64,000 nt of DNA from Marinactinospora thermotolerans DSM 45154 (GTDB taxonomy: Bacteria; Actinomycetota; Actinomycetes; Streptosporangiales; Streptosporangiaceae): contig NZ_FUWS01000012.1 of the NCBI RefSeq assembly GCF_900167435.1, positions 68,323 to 132,322 of the forward strand, written 5' to 3'. Position numbers and translations under genes: made by a program. This document shows positions 56,595 to 64,000 of this stretch, piece by piece. Within the stretch, counting starts at the first letter, position 1, and each line of letters starts with the position of its first letter. Below the pieces are notes generated by a model. The model was not told where the DNA came from. It did not search any database and was given only the letters and a program-made list of their open reading frames with translations.

Positions 56595-58214
56595 ATCACC
56601 ACCGAAACCCCGCGTCCCACGGGGATCCCACTGCGCAGGATTCTGCTCACCGTGGGGGAACCGCTCCTGGACGTGCTGTCCGCCCCGAACGGACTGGACG
56701 TCGAGGTGCACGACGTCGTCATCCTCGACCCCGAGGACGAGACCGGCGCCTACGCCGGGGACCTGGTGCTGCTCATCGGCGCGCGGGGCCGCATCGCGGC
56801 CCGCTCGGTCAGGATGGCGGGCCGGCGCGGAGCCTGCGCGGTGGCGGTCAAGGTGGACAGCGACGAGGAGGCCGAGGTGCTGCGCGCCGCGGCCCGCGAC
56901 ACCGGGGTCGCGCTGCTCGCCGTTCCGCCGGACGTGCGCTGGGAACAGCTGCAGTCGCTGTGCCGAGGCGTCGTGGACGACGCCCACCTGTTCTCCGGAA
57001 CCGACCCGGGCGAGTCCGCCGGTGACCTGTTCTCGCTGGCGCAGACCACCGCGACGCTGACGAGGGGGCTGGTCAGCATCGAGGACGCGGCCAACCGGGT
57101 GCTCGCCTACTCCAGCGGCGAGGAGGTCGACGAGCTGCGCCGCCTGTCGGTCCTGGGCCGGCAGGGGCCCGAGCAGTATCTCGCGCTGCTGCGGGAGTGG
57201 GGGGTCTTCCAACGGTTGCGCGCCGGTGAGGAGGTGGTGCGCATCGACGAGCACCCCGAGCTGGGGATCCGGCGCAGGCTGGCGGTGGGGATCCACGCCG
57301 GGCGCCAGCCCCTGGGGACGATCTGGGTGCAGGAGGGCTCCCAACCGCTCGCGGAGCAGGCGGAGGAGGCCCTGCTCGGAGCGGCCCGCATCGCGGCGCT
57401 GCACCTGCTGCGCCACCGCACCGAGGTCACCGCGGGGCTGCGGCTGCGCGAAGACCTCCTGGCCGGCCTGCTGGAGGGGCGGGTGGAGGCCGCGGCCCTC
57501 TCCGACGGGGTGCCCGTCGACCGCGACCGGCCGGCCGTGGTCGTCGTCTTCACCCTGCGGCCGGAGAACGCCGAGCGCTCCGAGAGCGAGCTGAAGCGGC
57601 GTCGGATGACCAACCTGGTCTCGGTCCACGCCGCCGCCTACCGCCGCAAGGCACTGGTGACCGCCATCGGCTCGCGCGTCTACGCGCTGCTGCCGGAGCT
57701 TCCCCGGCGCTCCGCCGAAGCGCCGGTCCTCGCGCTGACCCGCAAGATCGTCGCGGCGGCCCGGTCCGCCTCGGACATCACGATGCAGGGGGCCGTCGGG
57801 TCGGTGGTGGACTCCCTCGCCGAGGTCCCCCAGTCGCGCGGGGAGGCCGACCGGATCCTCGACGCGATGGCGCGCGACCTGGCGATGGACGTCGCGACGA
57901 TCTCCGACGTGCGCGCCCGGGTCCTGGTCAGCGAGACGCTCGCGGTACTACGGGACACCCCCCGGCTGCGCGACCCGCGGATCGCCCGGCTGGCGGAACA
58001 CGACGCGCGGCACGGGTCGGAGCTCGCGCTCTCCCTCATCGCCTACCTGGACGCCTTCGGCGACGTGCGGGCCGCGGCCGAACGGCTGCACATCCATCCC
58101 AACACCCTGCGCTACCGGGTACGCCGGGCGGTGTCGGTGAGCGAGCTGGATCTGGGCGACCCCAACGAGCGTCTGTTCGCCCACCTCCAGCTGCTGATGG
58201 AGCGCGGAGGGTGA
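56595..58214 (+). CDS. PucR/PruC-type transcriptional regulator of proline catabolism
   Basis: About 539 residues if translation starts at ATC 56595, five bases after AGGGAGG; the sequence ATC ACC ACC GAA ACC looks like a normal M-T-T-E-T start with G changed to C. In-frame TTG 56490 and ATG 56508 lie further upstream but lack a Shine-Dalgarno and would add the operator region to the coding sequence. A PucR-type N-terminal domain (PLRRILLTVGEPLLDVL), a central GAF-like part, and a C-terminal helix-turn-helix AAERLHIHPNTLRYRVRRAV are present. Adjacent divergent pruA-pruB; M. tuberculosis has pruC-pruA-pruB (Rv1186c-Rv1188). Confidence 0.85.
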   Translation: MTTETPRPTGIPLRRILLTVGEPLLDVLSAPNGLDVEVHDVVILDPEDETGAYAGDLVLLIGARGRIAARSVRMAGRRGACAVAVKVDSDEEAEVLRAAARDTGVALLAVPPDVRWEQLQSLCRGVVDDAHLFSGTDPGESAGDLFSLAQTTATLTRGLVSIEDAANRVLAYSSGEEVDELRRLSVLGRQGPEQYLALLREWGVFQRLRAGEEVVRIDEHPELGIRRRLAVGIHAGRQPLGTIWVQEGSQPLAEQAEEALLGAARIAALHLLRHRTEVTAGLRLREDLLAGLLEGRVEAAALSDGVPVDRDRPAVVVVFTLRPENAERSESELKRRRMTNLVSVHAAAYRRKALVTAIGSRVYALLPELPRRSAEAPVLALTRKIVAAARSASDITMQGAVGSVVDSLAEVPQSRGEADRILDAMARDLAMDVATISDVRARVLVSETLAVLRDTPRLRDPRIARLAEHDARHGSELALSLIAYLDAFGDVRAAAERLHIHPNTLRYRVRRAVSVSELDLGDPNERLFAHLQLLMERGG

Positions 58215-58245
58215 GGTCCGGGACGGAGCGTCCCCGCCCCGGACC
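58215..58245. terminator. Hairpin between convergent pruC-type and permease genes
   Basis: GGTCCGGG (58215-58222) / CCCGGACC (58238-58245) with a 15-base loop. Confidence 0.6.
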
Positions 58246-58251
58246 CCGACC

Positions 58252-59730
58252 TCAGCCGCCGGACGGGGGCGGCCCGGTCACGGCCCCACCGGATCGGGGC
58301 CGATTGAGGTTGGACTTGCGGTAGGAGTAGCCGAAGTAGACGACCAGGCCGATGAGCAGCCAGGCGCCGAACCGCAGGAAGGTCTGAAGGTCGAGGAAGC
58401 TGATCAGCCACAGCGAGAACACCACGCCCAGGATCGGGACGAACGGCATGCCCGGGCAGCGGAAGGAACGCGGCAGGTCGGGGCGGCGGTAGCGCAGCAC
58501 GATCACCGCGATGCAGACCACCACGAACGCGGACAGGATGCCGATGTTGGTGAGCGTGGCGGCCTCGCCGATCGGCAGCAGACCGGCCAGGATCGCCGAG
58601 AGCACGCCCGCGATCCAGGTGACCCGGACCGGGACGTGGTGCTTGGGGTCGGTCTTGGCGAACCACTTCGGCAGCAGGCCGTCGCGGCTCATCGCGAACC
58701 ACACCCGGGTGACACCGAGCATGAAGGTGAACATCACGGTGAGGATGCTGATCACCGCGCCGACCGCGATCAGGTTGGCCAGCCAGCCCAGGCCGACCGA
58801 CGCGAAGGCCCCGGCGAACCCGGCCTCGGGGTCGATCTCGGTGTAGTTCTGCATGCCGGTCAGCACCAGGCAGGCCAGGACGTACAGGACCATCGAGATG
58901 ACCAGCGACAGGATGATCGCCTTGGGCATGTGCCGCTGGGCGTCGGTGGACTCCTCCGCCGCGGTGCTCATCGCGTCGTAGCCGAACACCGCGAAGAACA
59001 CCACCGCCGCGCCCGCGAACGTGCCGCCCACCCCGTAGGGGAAGAACGGCGTGTAGTTGCCGGCGTCGACGTAGAAGACGCCGATGACGACGATGGCGAG
59101 GACGATCGCGATCTTGAGCCCCACGATGGCGGTCTCGAACCGGGCCGCGTTCTTCACCCCGCGGGTCAGCAGGAAGGCGATGAACAGGCACAGCACCACC
59201 GCGACCAGGTTGATCCTGTAGGTGCCATCGGGCACGCCCTCAGGCTCCGTCCCGGGCGCCCCCATCATCCACAGCGGCATCTCCAGGCCGATGGACTGGA
59301 GGAAGAAGTTGAAGTAGCCGGAGATGCCGATGGCCACCACCGCGACGATCGCGATGTACTCCAGCAGCAGGTCCCAGCCGATGAACCACCCCACGATCTC
59401 GCCGAGCACGACGTATCCGTAGGTGTAGGCCGACCCTGCGCGCGGGATCAGTCCGGCGAACTCGGCGTAGGAGAAGGCCGCGGCGGCGCTGGCCACGCCG
59501 GCGATGAGGAAGGAGATCAGCACCGCGGGACCGGCCGTGTCGCGGGCGACCGCGCCGGCCAGGGAGAACACCCCGGCCCCGATGATGGCCCCGACGCCGA
59601 TGGCGGTGAGCTGCCACAGCCCGAGCGACTTGGCGAGACCCCCGCCGGGGGTCTCTTCAGCCCCGTCGTCGATCGGTTTACGGCGCAAGATCCCCGATCC
59701 CCGTCCGAATCCCTTCTCCGCGGTCGCCAT
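58252..59730 (-). CDS. APC superfamily amino acid permease (cationic amino acid transporter type)
   Basis: 492 residues from ATG 59730, chosen for AGGAG five bases upstream (the ATG at 59763 is an alternative). Twelve or more membrane segments. TM1 motif LTAIGVGAIIGAGVFSLAGA (GxxxGxG), then FAGLIPRAGSAYTYGYVVLG. The conserved VFFAVFGYDAMSTAAEES in TM6 marks the CAT/YfnA subgroup. Imports amino acids by proton symport. Neighbour of the proline locus, but substrate assignment to proline or glutamate would be a guess. Confidence 0.9.
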   Translation of the reverse strand: MATAEKGFGRGSGILRRKPIDDGAEETPGGGLAKSLGLWQLTAIGVGAIIGAGVFSLAGAVARDTAGPAVLISFLIAGVASAAAAFSYAEFAGLIPRAGSAYTYGYVVLGEIVGWFIGWDLLLEYIAIVAVVAIGISGYFNFFLQSIGLEMPLWMMGAPGTEPEGVPDGTYRINLVAVVLCLFIAFLLTRGVKNAARFETAIVGLKIAIVLAIVVIGVFYVDAGNYTPFFPYGVGGTFAGAAVVFFAVFGYDAMSTAAEESTDAQRHMPKAIILSLVISMVLYVLACLVLTGMQNYTEIDPEAGFAGAFASVGLGWLANLIAVGAVISILTVMFTFMLGVTRVWFAMSRDGLLPKWFAKTDPKHHVPVRVTWIAGVLSAILAGLLPIGEAATLTNIGILSAFVVVCIAVIVLRYRRPDLPRSFRCPGMPFVPILGVVFSLWLISFLDLQTFLRFGAWLLIGLVVYFGYSYRKSNLNRPRSGGAVTGPPPSGG

Positions 59731-59977
59731 GTCGCTCCTGTCCGGTCGAGAGGTGTCGGTCATGGCGCGTCACTGTACGCGCACGGTCCGACGCACCGTA
59801 CGCCCACCGCGGGCATGGCGGCTTGTCCTGGAGGACGACACTTCGGCGGAGGGTTTGTCCGGACCCACCAAGAGATCCCACGATGCCACGTCACCATGGG
59901 GCGGGGCTGGGGACGCGCGGAGGCCCGGAGAGAGGGGATAACGCGGGAGCAGTCCGGGTCATGGCTGCTCGGCTGGG

Positions 59978-60051
59978 TGCCCCCGGTCGGACTCGAACCG
60001 ACACTTGTGACCCTTTTAGGGGGCCTGCCTCTACCATTGGGCTACGAGGGC
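59978..60051 (-). tRNA. tRNA with predicted anticodon UAA but short variable loop
   Basis: 74 nt on the minus strand fold as a cloverleaf: acceptor GCCCTCG/CGGGGGC (one G-U), D arm GCCC..GGC with AATGGTAGA loop, anticodon stem GGCCC/GGGTC with loop CCTAAAA, variable region ACAAGT, T arm GTCGG-TTCGAGT-CCGAC, discriminator A; CCA is not encoded. Position 33 is C instead of the near-universal U, and the anticodon reads UAA (Leu UUA codon). Bacterial leucine tRNAs are class II with a long variable arm; this one is class I. It may be an unusual or decayed tRNA. Confidence 0.7.
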
Positions 60052-60169
60052 CCGACCATCATACCGCCACCGACAAATCCGGCTTCGTCGTCGCGCGTGG
60101 CCTGTTGCGGCCCTTGACGACAACGGCCGGCCCCCTTCCGGGGACCGGCCGTCAGCGCTGAGGCGCGGG

Positions 60170-61555
60170 TCAGCTCACGCGGCGCAGGAGCTGGCCGTTC
60201 TCGACCTGGGGCCTGCTGGCCTCCTCGAACGCCTGGCGCGGCTCGCCCATCTCCGGCAGCGACGCGAAGTCACGGCGCAGGAAGAAGCCGAGCGTCCAGT
60301 CCGACAGGACGCGGAACTTGCGGTTGAAGGTGGGGACCGCGAACAGGTGGTAGCCGCGGTGCGCCCACCAGGCCAGCCGGCCGGTCAGCTTGATCTTGCC
60401 GAAGAGCTGGGCCGCCCCCTTGTGCATGCCGAGCCCGGCCACCGCGCCGAGGTTCTTGTGCCGGTAGGCCTTGGGCTTGCCGCCGCGCAGCGCCGCGATG
60501 ACGTTGTCGGCGAGCACCGGGGCCTGCCGGACCGCGTTCTGGGCGTTGGGCGGGTAGAAGCGGCCGGGGTTGTCCAGGTCGGGGACCTGGGCGTTGTCGC
60601 CACCGGCGAAGGCGTTCTCCACCCCGTTGACCTGGAGGAACTCGTTGGTGTCGATGTGCCCCTTGGGGCCCAGCGGCAGGTCGGAGGCCTGCACCACCGG
60701 GCTGGGCTTGACACCCGCGGTCCACACCAGGGTCCCGGCGTCGAACTCGGTGCCGTCGCTCAGCTTGATGTGCTGGTCGACGGCCGACTCCAGGAAGGTC
60801 GAGAGCCGGACGTCGATGCCGCGCAGCCGCAGCTGGTTGAGCGCCTTGGCGCCGACGTCGGGGCCGACCTCGGGCAGGATCTTGTCCGCGGCCTCGATCA
60901 GGTAGAAGTGCAGGTCGTCGACGCTGATCGAGGGATAGATCCGCGTGGCGTCACGGGCCAGGTCCTCCAGCTCGGCGATGGCCTCGGCACCGGCGAAACC
61001 GCCGCCCACGAAGACGAAGTTCAACGCCTTGCGGCGGATCTCGGGGTCGTCGGTGGAGTCCGCGATGTTGAGCTGTTCGAGGACGTGGTTGCGCAGGTAG
61101 GCGGCCTCCTCGACGGTCTTGATACCGATGCCCCACTCGGCCAGGCCGGGGATGGGCAGGGTACGCGAGACGGCGCCGGCGGCCATGACGAGGTAGTCGT
61201 AGGCGATCTCACGCGGCTCACCCACGGCGGGCTCGAACTCCACCTTGCGGCCGGCGTGGTCGATACGGATGACGCGGCCGGTCAGGACCTTGACCCGGTG
61301 GAGGACCTTGCGCAGCGGGACGACCACGTTGCGCGGGGAGATGCTGCCCGCGGCCGTCTCGGGGAGGAACGGCTGGTAGGTCATGTAGGAGTTGGGGTCG
61401 ACGACCGTGATGCGGGCCTCGCCGGCTCCCAGCTTCTTCTGCAGCCGCATCGCGGTGTACATGCCCAGGTAGCCGCCACCGACGATGAGGACGTGCGGGA
61501 TCTCCGATTCGTCCCCACCACCGTGGACCAGACGGTAGTTCCTGCTCTCGGTCAT
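60170..61555 (-). CDS. ndh: Type II NADH:quinone dehydrogenase (NDH-2)
   Basis: 461 residues from ATG 61555. Two Rossmann motifs: VLIVGGGYLGMYTAMRLQKK (FAD) and FVFVGGGFAGAEAIAELEDL (NAD). VVDPNSYMTYQPFLPETAAG and the FAD-contact segment AGGDNAQVPDL with PPNAQNAVRQAPVLADNV are NDH-2 signatures; the amphipathic C-terminal part (LTGRLAWWAHRGYHLFAVPT) anchors it to the membrane. Non-proton-pumping electron entry into the menaquinone pool. Behind a Rex-type operator, so repressed when NADH/NAD is low. Confidence 0.94.
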   Translation of the reverse strand: MTESRNYRLVHGGGDESEIPHVLIVGGGYLGMYTAMRLQKKLGAGEARITVVDPNSYMTYQPFLPETAAGSISPRNVVVPLRKVLHRVKVLTGRVIRIDHAGRKVEFEPAVGEPREIAYDYLVMAAGAVSRTLPIPGLAEWGIGIKTVEEAAYLRNHVLEQLNIADSTDDPEIRRKALNFVFVGGGFAGAEAIAELEDLARDATRIYPSISVDDLHFYLIEAADKILPEVGPDVGAKALNQLRLRGIDVRLSTFLESAVDQHIKLSDGTEFDAGTLVWTAGVKPSPVVQASDLPLGPKGHIDTNEFLQVNGVENAFAGGDNAQVPDLDNPGRFYPPNAQNAVRQAPVLADNVIAALRGGKPKAYRHKNLGAVAGLGMHKGAAQLFGKIKLTGRLAWWAHRGYHLFAVPTFNRKFRVLSDWTLGFFLRRDFASLPEMGEPRQAFEEASRPQVENGQLLRRVS

Positions 61556-61705
61556 CGCATATCCGCCCTTAGCTCCCCGTTCATCCCGCCCGGCAAGGCG
61601 GAAAAAACCGGTAAGTCTTCTTTGACTGTCATCTCTGCATTCTGTTTCAGCGGAAAGAAGCGCTTTCTTTTCGCCGATCCGGGATCTCACCCGTCCCGTA
61701 CACGC

Positions 61706-61737
61706 TTGTGCATTCTTTCACAAGCATCACCTGTCAA
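61706..61737 (-). promoter_or_regulatory. ndh promoter with overlapping Rex operator
   Basis: On the minus strand TTGACA (61732-61737), 17-bp spacer, AATGCA (61709-61714). Overlapping the -10 is TTGTGCATTCTTTCACAA (61706-61723), which matches the Rex operator TTGTGAANNNNTTCACAA at 13 of 14 defined positions and extends to C/G-flanked 20-bp symmetry. Rex is the actinobacterial NADH/NAD redox repressor. The rest of the 352-bp gap between ndh and ppx (61556-61907) shows no gene. Confidence 0.85.
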
Positions 61738-61907
61738 GGAAGAGACGATCCCGAAAGGTTTAGACCATCATAAAGCCGGACTTGACCGCGTTATGCCAGG
61801 TCAGCCCCCTTGTGAAGGGAGTAACACGCCTCCGGCAACGTGATCGGTCTCACCCCGGTCCGCGCAGGCCAGGGGCTTGCGCCCCTTGCCCGCCGCCGGA
61901 TCGCGGC

Positions 61908-62909
61908 TCATCCCTCTCCGACGCCCCCCAGAGACAGGCCCCAGGCGATGCCGTCGAGGATGTCGTGCTCGCTCGCCACGAACTCGCTCGCCCCGGTACG
62001 CGCCAGAACCCGGTCGAGGATGAGCGCGCCCGCGCCGATCACATCCACCCGCCCGGGGTGCATGACCGGGATCGCGGCGCGCCGCTCGCGCGGCATGGCC
62101 AGCAGCTCCCGGGCGATCTCGTGCACCCGGGCGGCCGGGACCCGGGCCTGGTGGATGCGCTCGGGGTCGTACCCCTCAAGGCCCAGGGCGATGGCGGCCA
62201 CCGTCGTGGCGGTACCGGCGACGCACACCACCGTCTTGGCCCCGTCCAGCGGGACGTCGAGGGCCGCCTGGTCCAGCGCCGCGTCGATGTCGGCGGTCGC
62301 CGCCGCGATCTGCTCGGCCGTGGGCGGATCGTCGTGGAGATGGCGCTCGGTCATCCGGACGCAGCCGATGTCGACCGAGCGGGCCGCGCGGACCGGCCCC
62401 TCGTCCCCGCCGTCCCCCTCGTGGCCGAGCACGAACTCGGTGGACCCCCCACCGATGTCGACCACCAGGTAGGGGCGGGCGAACCCCGCGCCGGGCCCCT
62501 CTTCCGTCTCCAGCTCCGCGGTGGCCCCGATGAAGGACAGACCGGCCTCTTCCTCACCGGTGATGACCTCGGGCTCGACCCCCAGGATCGCGCGGACCCC
62601 GTCGACGAACTCCTCCCGGTTGGCGACGTCGCGGGTGGCGCTGGTCGCGACCATCCGCACGGTGTCGGGCCCGGGTTCGACGCCGTGGCGCCGCATCAGC
62701 TCGACGTAGCCGCGCAGGGCGGCGAAGGTGCGCTCCAACGCCTCGGGCGCGAACGCTCCCGTGCGGTCGACGCCCTGGCCCAAGCGGACCACCTCCATGC
62801 GCCGTTCCACGTCGAGGAGCTGCACCTCGTCATCGCCCAGCTCCATGACGGAGGAGACGAGAAGGCGGATGGAATTGGTGCCGCAGTCGATGGCCGCCAC
62901 GGTGTTCAC
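61908..62909 (-). CDS. ppx: Ppx/GppA family phosphatase (exopolyphosphatase)
   Basis: 333 residues from a GTG at 62909 that overlaps the DUF501 stop by 4 bp (GTGA). ASKHA fold: phosphate-1 loop VAAIDCGTNSIRLL, phosphate-2 YLVVDIGGGSTEFVLG, and GEEEAGLSFIGA. Short two-domain form (no C-terminal HD domain), as for mycobacterial Ppx1 (Rv1026). Hydrolyses polyphosphate or (p)ppGpp-type substrates. Coupled to DUF501. Confidence 0.93.
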   Translation of the reverse strand: MNTVAAIDCGTNSIRLLVSSVMELGDDEVQLLDVERRMEVVRLGQGVDRTGAFAPEALERTFAALRGYVELMRRHGVEPGPDTVRMVATSATRDVANREEFVDGVRAILGVEPEVITGEEEAGLSFIGATAELETEEGPGAGFARPYLVVDIGGGSTEFVLGHEGDGGDEGPVRAARSVDIGCVRMTERHLHDDPPTAEQIAAATADIDAALDQAALDVPLDGAKTVVCVAGTATTVAAIALGLEGYDPERIHQARVPAARVHEIARELLAMPRERRAAIPVMHPGRVDVIGAGALILDRVLARTGASEFVASEHDILDGIAWGLSLGGVGEG

Positions 62910-63469
62910 TGGCCGTCCTCGGATTCTTCGGTGTCGTCGTCGACGTGGACGCAAGGCCCCTTCGCCCACCAGTCGGGCAGGGCGTCCAATGCCTCGCGGC
63001 CGAACGGGTTGGTGCCCGGCGCGGCGAGTTCATGCCCCACCAGCGCGTGCAGGCACTTGACCCGTGTCGGCATCCCGCCCGCGCTCTGCATCCCCTCGGG
63101 CAGCGGCTCGACCCCGTCGGCCCGGGCGAGCGCGGCCCGATCGGCCACGTAGGACTCGTGGGCCTTCTCGTAGGCGGCGCGCAGCTGCGGGTCCGTGTCG
63201 AGCCGGTCGGTCATCTCGCGCATGAGGCCGTCGGCCTCGAGCCTTCCGATGGCCGACGCGGCGCGAGGGCAGGTCAGGTAGTAGGTCGTGGGGAACGGGG
63301 TGCCGTCCTCAAGACGAGGCGCGGTGCGCACCACATCGGGCAGTCCGCAGGGACAGCGGTGCGCGACGCCGCGCACCCCCCGAGGCGCGCGGCCGAGCTG
63401 GAGCTCGACGGCGGCGCGGTCGGCGCTGGTGAACCGCCCATCGGGGGCGGGGGATTCGGCGGAATTCAT
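62906..63469 (-). CDS. DUF501 domain protein
   Basis: 187 residues. LQLGRAPRGVRGVAHRCPCG, LPDVVRTAPRLEDGTPFPTT and YYLTCPRAASAIGRLEADGL are the conserved DUF501 core, with a CxC and a later Cys that could bind metal; TRVKCLHALVGHELAAPGTN follows. The family always sits between divIC-like and ppx genes in actinobacteria (Rv1025). Function unknown. Confidence 0.9.
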   Translation of the reverse strand: MNSAESPAPDGRFTSADRAAVELQLGRAPRGVRGVAHRCPCGLPDVVRTAPRLEDGTPFPTTYYLTCPRAASAIGRLEADGLMREMTDRLDTDPQLRAAYEKAHESYVADRAALARADGVEPLPEGMQSAGGMPTRVKCLHALVGHELAAPGTNPFGREALDALPDWWAKGPCVHVDDDTEESEDGQ

Positions 63470-63511
63470 CTCGCGTTCAGGGTATCCGGTACGGCGGCCT
63501 GAGTGACCGGT

Positions 63512-63982
63512 TCAGTGCCGTGGGGGCTGGGCCTCGGGGATCTCCTCGGGCTCGGTCCGCGCCCGGTCGGCCTCCTCGATCGACTCCCACAGCCGGGCGA
63601 ACCACGGCTTGTCGGGCGCCTCGGACTCGCGGGCCCCCTCTTGCGCCCCCTCGCTGTCGAGCACGACGTAGGCGGTCTCGCCCGGATACTGGTAGTGCAG
63701 CCGGGTACGCGCCTCGCGTTCGACGTAGGCGGGGTCCTCGAGTTCGTCCTGGCGCTGCTGGAGTTCCTCGACCTCGCGCCGGATCTGCTCCTGCTCGGCC
63801 TGGAGTTCGGCGATCCGGTAGCGCTGGGCGACGTACTCGCGCAGCGGGTAGGCCAGGCTCAGCGCGATCACGCACATGACCAGCGCGAGGATCGCCGCCC
63901 GGCTGGTCAGCGCGGGCCGGCCGCGTTCGGCGCCGTCGCCGCCCCGTTCGGGGCCGCCGGCCGTCCGGGGGGCCGGATCCAC
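63512..63982 (-). CDS. Septum formation initiator family protein (FtsB/DivIC-like)
   Basis: 156 residues if the GTG at 63982 is the start; the frame stays open to the window edge, so a start further upstream is possible. A disordered N-terminus, one membrane segment (AAILALVMCVIALSLAYPLR, about 29-48), then an extracytoplasmic coiled coil (RIAELQAEQEQIRREVEELQ) and ARTRLHYQYPGETAYVVLDS, the DivIC signature. A bitopic divisome protein. Order DivIC, DUF501, ppx equals Rv1024-Rv1026; eno would be expected just outside. Confidence 0.9.
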   Translation of the reverse strand: MDPAPRTAGGPERGGDGAERGRPALTSRAAILALVMCVIALSLAYPLREYVAQRYRIAELQAEQEQIRREVEELQQRQDELEDPAYVEREARTRLHYQYPGETAYVVLDSEGAQEGARESEAPDKPWFARLWESIEEADRARTEPEEIPEAQPPRH

Positions 63983-64000
63983 CGTGACCCGGCGCGCGCC

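Overview
The window is very GC-rich, densely coded chromosomal DNA with many GTG starts and almost no non-coding space. Mycothiol metabolism (mca), DUF4245, DUF4307, DUF6542 and PhoH2 genes, a Rex-type operator and a PruC-type PucR regulator identify an actinobacterium. Gene content and protein style suggest Nocardiopsaceae or a close relative, but the genus cannot be fixed from the sequence alone.

Left edge (1-6940, minus strand): part of a Tcp/VirB4-type conjugation module. In transcription order it holds a TcpC-like bitopic protein, a 12-codon leader ORF that abuts the next start, a small TcpD-like membrane protein, a 1183-residue protein fusing a TcpE-like membrane domain, a long disordered linker and a ParA/MinD-like domain with a degenerate P-loop, and the N-terminal part of a VirB4/TraC-like ATPase that runs off the window. 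Upstream is a gene-free stretch rich in inverted repeats.

7.5-9.6 kb: a Phd/RelE-type toxin-antitoxin pair lies between the intact 3' end of ychF and a 22-bp diverged copy of that same 3' end. This layout looks like an attachment-site scar.

8.5-52 kb: a core-genome block. From memory of the M. tuberculosis H37Rv map, its recognisable genes follow the order Rv1112 down to Rv1074c: ychF, DUF6542 gene, ispH, a Rv1109c-like gene, xseA-xseB, DUF4245 gene, glpX, fumC, phoH2, a short-chain Z-isoprenyl synthase, DUF255, a small membrane protein, mca, DUF4307, greA, metB, cbs, an SGNH hydrolase and a fadA-type thiolase. Interspersed are accessory genes: FkbM methyltransferase, RmuC, TetR, a NodIJ-like ABC exporter, DUF3352, PhoD, an ECF sigma factor, a FIST sensor, a MoxR/VWA chelatase-like pair and others. 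Two genes are broken: a Ser/Thr kinase remnant and an SDR with a one-base homopolymer frameshift.

52-60 kb: BI-1/YccA family protein, then the proline catabolic locus (pruA-pruB with divergent PucR/PruC regulator, palindromic operators and a probable non-canonical start), an APC-type permease and a tRNA with an odd predicted UAA anticodon.

60-64 kb: NDH-2 behind a near-consensus Rex operator, then a septum-formation-initiator, DUF501 and Ppx/GppA run, the order seen downstream of eno in mycobacteria. Most convergent gene pairs are separated by strong perfect hairpins.
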